From NCBI RefSeq assembly GCF_003589595.1, contig NW_020654810.1, positions 8,109,482-8,173,481 on the forward strand: a stretch of DNA of 64,000 nucleotides, given 5' to 3'. Within the stretch, counting starts at the first letter, position 1. Each line of letters starts with the position of its first letter. Below are positions 57,967 to 64,000 of the stretch, one piece after another. The position numbers and the translations under genes are program-made. The notes under the pieces were generated by a model, which was not told the origin of the DNA, did not search any database, and saw only the letters and a list, made by a program, of their open reading frames with translations. The DNA is from Hyposmocoma kahamanoa. Lineage: Eukaryota > Arthropoda > Insecta > Lepidoptera > Cosmopterigidae.

Positions 57967-58304
57967 AAATACTGTTTAATTAACTATCTACTTATGGTAC
58001 AACGTGGAGAAGTGTCATACCCGCGTTATAGTACAGTATCGTAACATATGAATGATTGACACACTGTGATCGACACAAAGAAATATATTTACGAAGTCTT
58101 TATCGTTTACCTACTTGTCCGCGTCGTATAATGAACATAGCCATTATTATATTGAACTAGGTAAATTTTAAACGCAAATTCTCACTAGGCCCATCAAACC
58201 AGTTATCAAAATGGGCATCACATCAACATCGTTACAAAAAGTTTCAAAATAGGCTAAGTTAATTTTTTTGGGTAATTAGTAATCTACATATATTTTTTAT
58301 TTTT

Positions 58305-58485
58305 TATAATATCAAGTGACGGGACGAACAAGTCGTGCGCCTGATGGTAAGCTATACCCCATAACAGTTGCAGTGCCACTCAGAGCTTTAAATCGCAAAG
58401 ATCTGAGGGGCACTTCGCTGCGCCCGTCACCCTGAGACATAAGTTGACAAATCCATGTGCCTGTAATTTCACCAGCACCCTGTGT
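58305..58485 (-). repeat. SINE-like family A, 5'-truncated
   Basis: TATAATATCAAGTGACGGGA, CGAACAAGTCGTGCGCCTGA ... CCTGTAATTTCACCAGCACC C. Stops abruptly there, so about 120 bases of the 5' part are missing. Confidence 0.85.
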
Positions 58486-58489
58486 TGTT

Positions 58490-60630
58490 TAATCTTTGTA
58501 CTAATTATAATACATGCTGTCCCGTATGCATTCCATTGTCATCAATTTGTCGTGAGTTGTGTCCACGCCCGCAAAAAACGTTCTGACGTATTAGATCCCA
58601 CTTCTGGAGACGCACACGTCTCTTCTACGAATTTAGCACTAACGCTATAGTCCACCATGCTGTCGCAATGCGGGTTGGAGACTTTACAACCTTACAGTGG
58701 CATTGCAAGAGTAGGGTACAGCTAGTAAAGCTTAAACTCCTTTCACAATCTTGTATCTTTACAAAATTCAGCTACATCCAGGATTAAGCTATATTTACCG
58801 GTACGTTATTTCTCAAACCAACACTCTGGTTAATTAAATCCTTGTTCTATATGCAAACTGTTTAAATTGAATCGTCCCTATAATTAGATCACGAAATATA
58901 TATTTCCCAGTTGTAAAACCACCAATTTTTTCTACCAAACTAACCGGCTCAGTGGTAAAGTGAAAAACGAAAATGCCACTTTATATTTCAGCTATTTAGC
59001 ACGTAGCCCATCTATAGATAGTCTAAATGGACGTCAAGGATAAACACGGATCTGGCCTCCTTTAATAGCAGTGTCTTTATCGCTGCTACTATTATCTTGT
59101 TCGTTGTAGATAAGGTGTAAAATGCTGCGCTTATTGTATGATGAGAAGTAAATGACAAAGTTTGGGCGTGCTTACGCTGAATTATGATATCAAGCTCAGT
59201 AAAAATTAAAGTCGCATTAAACTCAATTTGCTAGTCTGGTGTTTTCGCTGTACTTTAATGGGGTCATGATTAAAGAAAGAGATACGTACCACGTTGTATC
59301 ACGTAGCACCACGTTGTATCGGAGACTATACCTCCCAAATCTGGCCAGAGGACGAGGTAAAGTGTAACGGGTCCGGTCTACTGGGAACTGAGGCTTACTT
59401 TGTTTAACAATAAATAAACCCAATAACGGTACGCTGTAGTAAATTTCACACATAACACCCTTTGAGCTGAGCTTGTTTTTTTTCTTGGAATTGTACGTAT
59501 TTTTTATAAGTAAAACAGAATCATTAATTTATTACAGGAAATAATAAATATACGAAAGACAACGTCCTAAAACTTGCAATATAATTTATTTATTTCACTT
59601 AAGAAACAAGTAGGAAAAAATACGGTATTCATTGGCACCGACTTAAAATAGGTAATAATACATTTTTTTATTACTTATTCTATTTTATTCTACTTAGGAA
59701 ACGATGATCTTTTTGACTCTATGGATTATCCAACATTTAAATCACCGCCACGCGTGCAATTTTATTTTACATTAAAATCTTGCGCAGTCTATTTGAAACC
59801 ACGGCATTTAAGCGTCAATCGAGCTGTGGAGGAACTTCCGTCACGCTTCGAGAATCCCACAAAATGATGTCAGAGTTAACCTGAGAACTTTTTCAAACCC
59901 GATGCTAATGTTCCGACTCGTTTGACATGGTATGTCGTTAAATTTTGGTATATTTTCATCAATAATTTTAACGATATACATATATACTAGTTGTTGCAAG
60001 TCCAACGTGAGTAGTTCGTCTATACGAAAAATGTAATTTTTAAGTGCTATAAAACAAACATTATTAATTTGGTTTGGTTAATACCGTAAATAACTCGTAA
60101 ATCCTCCAATGACTTAATTGTTTATCGCTCTATAAATTCAATAAATCAATGCAAATGCTTCCAAGGTTTGTAAACAAACTACATTCCGTTGTACATATTA
60201 GCGAAAGATTATTCGGAAGCGTATACAAACTTGGACACATCCATCAATACATTTTGCAATATAAGTTAGTACGTAGACTGTACAATATTAGCTTGCAGTA
60301 TTCGTACAGAGTAGACCGGTTGTGGTGTGCGGTCATGCCGCGTTCGCCAGCCGGTGAGAGGTAGAATTGCACTTTATACGAAACACAATCTCACAAAAAT
60401 GTAATCCCCGCTGAATACACTGTTTATGTACGCCTTTAAAACATGAGATTTGCTGCATTTTTCTACTCGCCCTAGACCAAAAGTCGTTTACCTATATTAC
60501 GTTAAAAGTAGGTTGTATAATTCTGTTGTATTTCTTAAATAGTACAATTATTATAAAAAGCATAAATCTATGTACTATATTGCACTTTTAAAAAAGTTTT
60601 TTAACTTCGATTCTTTGCCATCGTACTAAG
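58490..60630. other. Intronic stretch, nothing recognised
   Basis: 59287-59322 has a short direct repeat (ACCACGTTGTATC twice, 7 bases apart). No exon or repeat family found. Confidence 0.35.
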
Positions 60631-61040
60631 ACTGCTAACAGATTGACTGCATGTTTGCAAATAATGCGTGAAGTCGTAATCATGTTCATGCAGTCGAGTC
60701 CTCGACTGCTCATAATTAAACGCTCAAAAATCCATATATCAACGTCGCTGTTAAGATATTATGGAGCGGAACTACGAACTTTCTCATAAATAAACGGAAT
60801 CTAACTATTCCTAAACCTCACTCCGTATATTTTGACGTCTTATTAGATTTAAGTTGTAGTGCGGCCATGAAATTGATAACGACTTCACGCGTTAACTGCG
60901 TGCAATCGATCTCGACTACATGAAGACGGTTTCGACTTCATACAGTTAATGCGTGAAGTCGTTATCCGAGACCTCGACTTCATGAAGTTGATTACGACTT
61001 CACGCATTCACTGCAAACATGCAGTCAATCTGTTGACAGC
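60631..61040. mobile_element. GACTTCATGCAG MITE family, copy 2, with nested insert
   Basis: Ends ACTGCTAACAGATTGACTGC and GCAGTCAATCTGTTGACAGC; flanking CTAAG on both sides looks like the target duplication. The interior is broken at 60708-60875 by an unrelated segment that recurs at 63741-63893. Confidence 0.85.
60708..60875 (+). mobile_element. Family G element, copy 1, nested
   Basis: AAACGCTCAAAAATCCATAT, ATCAACGTCGCTGTTAAG, then CTCCGTATATTTTGACGTCT, TATTAGATTTAAGTTGTAGT and GCGGCC. It interrupts a MITE, so it is younger than that copy. No ORF; no clear inverted ends. Confidence 0.75.
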
Positions 61041-63732
61041 CTAAGACCATTTCATGGACAGTACTTAAATAGTAAGTACCGCACACAAAAAGTCAGCATT
61101 TTTCTTTCCGTCCTGCATAAATTGATTCAATGTAAAATGTTCAATGAATTATTTTTTTAAGTTGTTGATACTTCTCTATGGAGAAGCAGTGGGCAGCAAC
61201 TACACAGTAAGCAGTTGTAAATCACACCATACAACTCGTACATATTTATTTTTTAAATACCCATATAGAGAAACGAGGTATCCCGTATCATATTCTAGTA
61301 TTTAATTTTACAGTAACTGTTACTGTCCAATAATGGATTAAAACAGATGTAAAACGCTTGGCTGAAAATTAGTCTACAGGCCTCTTTGTACAGTTAATTA
61401 AAATTGCAGTGTAAACGATCGCTGTTAGACATTTATAACAGTTTCCATGAAACAATTCTATCAATTGGCTATTCGTATCACTCTGAAGCTACTTAATTGC
61501 AGTGCGAGTTTGATTAAGTTTTAATGGGGCCGATTATATTGATCCAGTTTGTGTAATACTGCACTGATTGAGGTACCTGGAACTTTGACCTAAATGGATC
61601 GCTGGTACAGAGATTTATTTGAACTGGCAACAATGTTTGTGCCAGAAGCTTCTCGATTAATTACAGAATCAACATGCTGAATTTGCGGCCCGGACGTTAT
61701 TGAGATACTGTGTACTGAACATATTTTTCTATTTCGTTACTCTTTTGTGACTAAACGATAATATCTCTTTTATACTATTATGTACAAATGTTAAGAAATT
61801 GTACACAAAATAGCGTTTAAAACGCGAAATGTTGTGTGTAATGTAATGTGTTTGTATTGAATGTAGCAATTATGTATATTATATGTGTTTGAATTCATTT
61901 TTATAAAACATCACGTATTACGAACAGTGATTTTCATAATTTACTCCACATTGCAGTTACGTGAAAAATATAAATGAGAATCCGTAAATCCCGAAATCTC
62001 AATATATTCAACATACGTCAAAATTTCTCAGTCTATTCAGGTTGGTACTTGGTGCAACGGGCTGGTATCCGCAACTCGACGACAAAGCGCCTATTTTGCG
62101 TCTATTCAGGTTATTTCAAAGTCACATTCTTTCCAAGAGAGTGTCGTCAGTTTTATTATTACATTAGTCAGCAACTTGATTTGTTATTATAACTATTACA
62201 GCCGACGACTGCGCTTACATGGCTTCTCTATAAAACGAACATAAAACCTATGGAAAGGTTTCCCCTCCCATTGTGTGACAGGCGCCCGCGGCCTCAGCTC
62301 AGGTTACCACTGTTTTACACTACAAAGAGCTGAAGGAAACAGTCCGTATGCACACGCATTACACGCTCACTGGGAACTTGGAACTTGCAATGATTCGTAA
62401 AGCCAGAGATGTACAATGTGTTAATGTAACATTTTTGCATCGTCTTCGCGTCGGTTGAATTCGTTTCAATTGAACTCGCAACACATCTGTCGATACTTGT
62501 TCACAATAGAGACGGAAGCGGAACAGATACATTTTGCTGTTTTTAGTACATTGCTGTGTACTTCACATTACACGATTCACGAGAATTCGTTAAGTAGACG
62601 TCGCAAGTACATTTCCTACATGTTGTTAAATCACATATTCAAATTCTCATCATAATTCAAGGGCCGTTCTCACATGAAGGCTTCTAAGAAAATAAAATGG
62701 CCTTCTAAACCTCACTTTTTAGTATGTTAGTAGTCGCTAGCGCCGACTGAACGTGCCATAGGTGTGAGTCACGTAACGGAAATGCTTCTTTCTTCAATAT
62801 TGATGTCTTAAAACATTCCCATTCCTTTAAACCACTCCCTTATATTTTGAATATTATTAGTATATTACGCTGTCTTAATATAATTCTAAATTAACCTCGT
62901 CGTGTATTTATCAGTAAACATCTGCGTTCCCGCTCCGCATAACGAAGTTGGTTAAACGACTATTTCTCTTTACAAAAACTCCGGCAAAACTGCCATCATT
63001 GGATGTGTACTTTCCTTTAGTCATTAAATTAGGACTCCAACAGTTAAAGTTACTGCAAAGGTTTTATGTGACCTAATTTTCGTCCTTAAAATCGTAATTT
63101 ATGTCTGTTGTTATCTACAATACCAAGTAATATTATGAAATGTTTATTCTTCGTTTCAGCCATTTGGGCACGAAAGAGTATCAAACAGTTTTACTTTTAA
63201 ACAGGGATTATGTTTCATTGTATTCTCATGTGTCTCGCATGAGTACACAGTAAATGTAAAATAATGTGTATAAATAATGGAATAACCCATATAACCGGTG
63301 TTAATGTGTTTAAACACGGATCTGCTTAAAATACAAAAAGGATCTTGTCGTAGCGGTTTCCGTACGACCACAATTAATTAAAGCAGTCATTCCTGAGCTC
63401 CAATAGACGTGCGTGACATGCTGCGGGTCGCAACATCTGAGGCCTATCGATTTTAATTGTGAAGGTGGAGTTTTGCGTGCATGTAACTCAAGCCTGCGTA
63501 TTCAGTTACCCACTAACTGCACTTCTAATGTAATGAAATATTTTTAATGCATGCTTCCTAAATCAGCGTTTTTCATAGAGTAACACAGCTCTTCAAATAT
63601 TCCTAGTGTTAAAGTTACTTACGCTCCAAATCCCTTTTAAATTCTTATACCTACCCTTATACGAAAAATGTTTTTGAAAAATAATGTTTCTCTACGAGAA
63701 ATAAAACGCATGTTTCTTTTACGTAAAACGTA
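61041..63732. other. Intronic stretch with one shared SINE piece
   Basis: 62048-62102 (GGTACTTGGTGCAACGGGCT, CGACGACAAAGCGCCTATTT) matches the 3' part of the family F SINE at 16110-16165. Nothing else recognised. Confidence 0.4.
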
Positions 63733-63735
63733 CAT

Positions 63736-63893
63736 GGCTGCCGAACGCTCAAAAATCCATGTATCAACGTCGCTGTTAAGAAAAATATTGTGGAACGGAG
63801 CTAAGAACATTTTCATAAAAAAACGGAATCTAATCCTTAACTTCACTCCGTATATTTAGACGTCTTATTAGACTTAAGTTGTAGTGCGGCCAT
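63736..63893 (+). mobile_element. Family G element, copy 2
   Basis: GAACGCTCAAAAATCCATGT, ATCAACGTCGCTGTTAAGAA ... CACTCCGTATATTTAGACGT, CTTATTAGACTTAAGTTGTA, GTGCGGCC. About 85-90% alike to 60708-60875 by eye. The two are 3 kb apart in the same orientation. Confidence 0.75.
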
Positions 63894-64000
63894 TAACCTT
63901 TTTAGAACACACTCCCTGCTGTAATAACTGAAACATCTTCCAGAGTTTAACCGTTGTAGTTTGATAAATTTACTCTGCAGGGAAATGAAAGTTTGAACTC

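Overview
The window looks like nuclear DNA from a lepidopteran insect. It is AT-rich and intron-rich, with few coding exons among many short interspersed elements. Several repeat types are familiar from moth and butterfly genomes: tRNA-derived SINEs, the conserved 3' end of an RTE-type retrotransposon, mariner, and palindromic MITEs. The species cannot be read from the sequence. There are no bacterial operons, rRNA genes, intact tRNA genes or CRISPR arrays, and I recognised no virus-derived gene.

Four genes can be supported. (1) At the left edge, minus strand, is the first coding exon (225-338) of a MARVEL-type membrane protein that continues outside the window. (2) A paralogous MARVEL/CKLF-like four-helix membrane protein lies on the minus strand, with exon 1 at 39172-39330, exon 2 at 17298-17456, exon 3 at 16495-16608 and a possible last exon at 4928-5022. 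Its first intron is 21.7 kb and holds much of the repeat content. (3) The complete gene for ribosomal protein S15A (uS8) is on the minus strand: a 5'UTR exon with a pyrimidine-tract (TOP) start at 44276-44333, coding exons at 43769-44064 and 42290-42383. (4) Divergent from it, on the plus strand at 46137-46221, is a signal-peptide first exon of a secreted or membrane protein. Its other exons were not found, so most of 46-64 kb is probably its intron.

Layout: 0-16 kb has the two MARVEL gene ends, several repeat families, a 0.48-kb direct duplication (11650-12125 and 13149-13626) with a small cysteine-rich reading frame, and a 420-bp PIF/Harbinger-like MITE. 16.5-39.3 kb is the MARVEL gene exons and its long first intron, with a quieter repeat-poor stretch at 20-24 kb, SINEs, a LINE relic and a GC-rich element nested in a SINE. 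39.4-40.3 kb is the likely MARVEL promoter. 40.4-42.1 kb is a decayed mariner that has itself been hit by a small foldback element. 42.3-44.3 kb is RpS15A. 46-64 kb is AT-rich with foldback elements: an array of GTCCCACC motifs with a perfect 26-bp hairpin (47.6-48.7 kb), a 1.08-kb element with long inverted ends (49.9-51.0 kb), a two-copy MITE family, and a TA-flanked MITE (54.9-55.1 kb).

The strongest unusual signals are the nested insertions, which give relative ages for several families, the unexplained motif array at 47.6-48.7 kb, and a minimal poly(A) insertion flanked by a 10-bp duplication at 45071-45100. All calls are by eye. No database search was possible, and family names for repeats are given only where motifs or termini support them.
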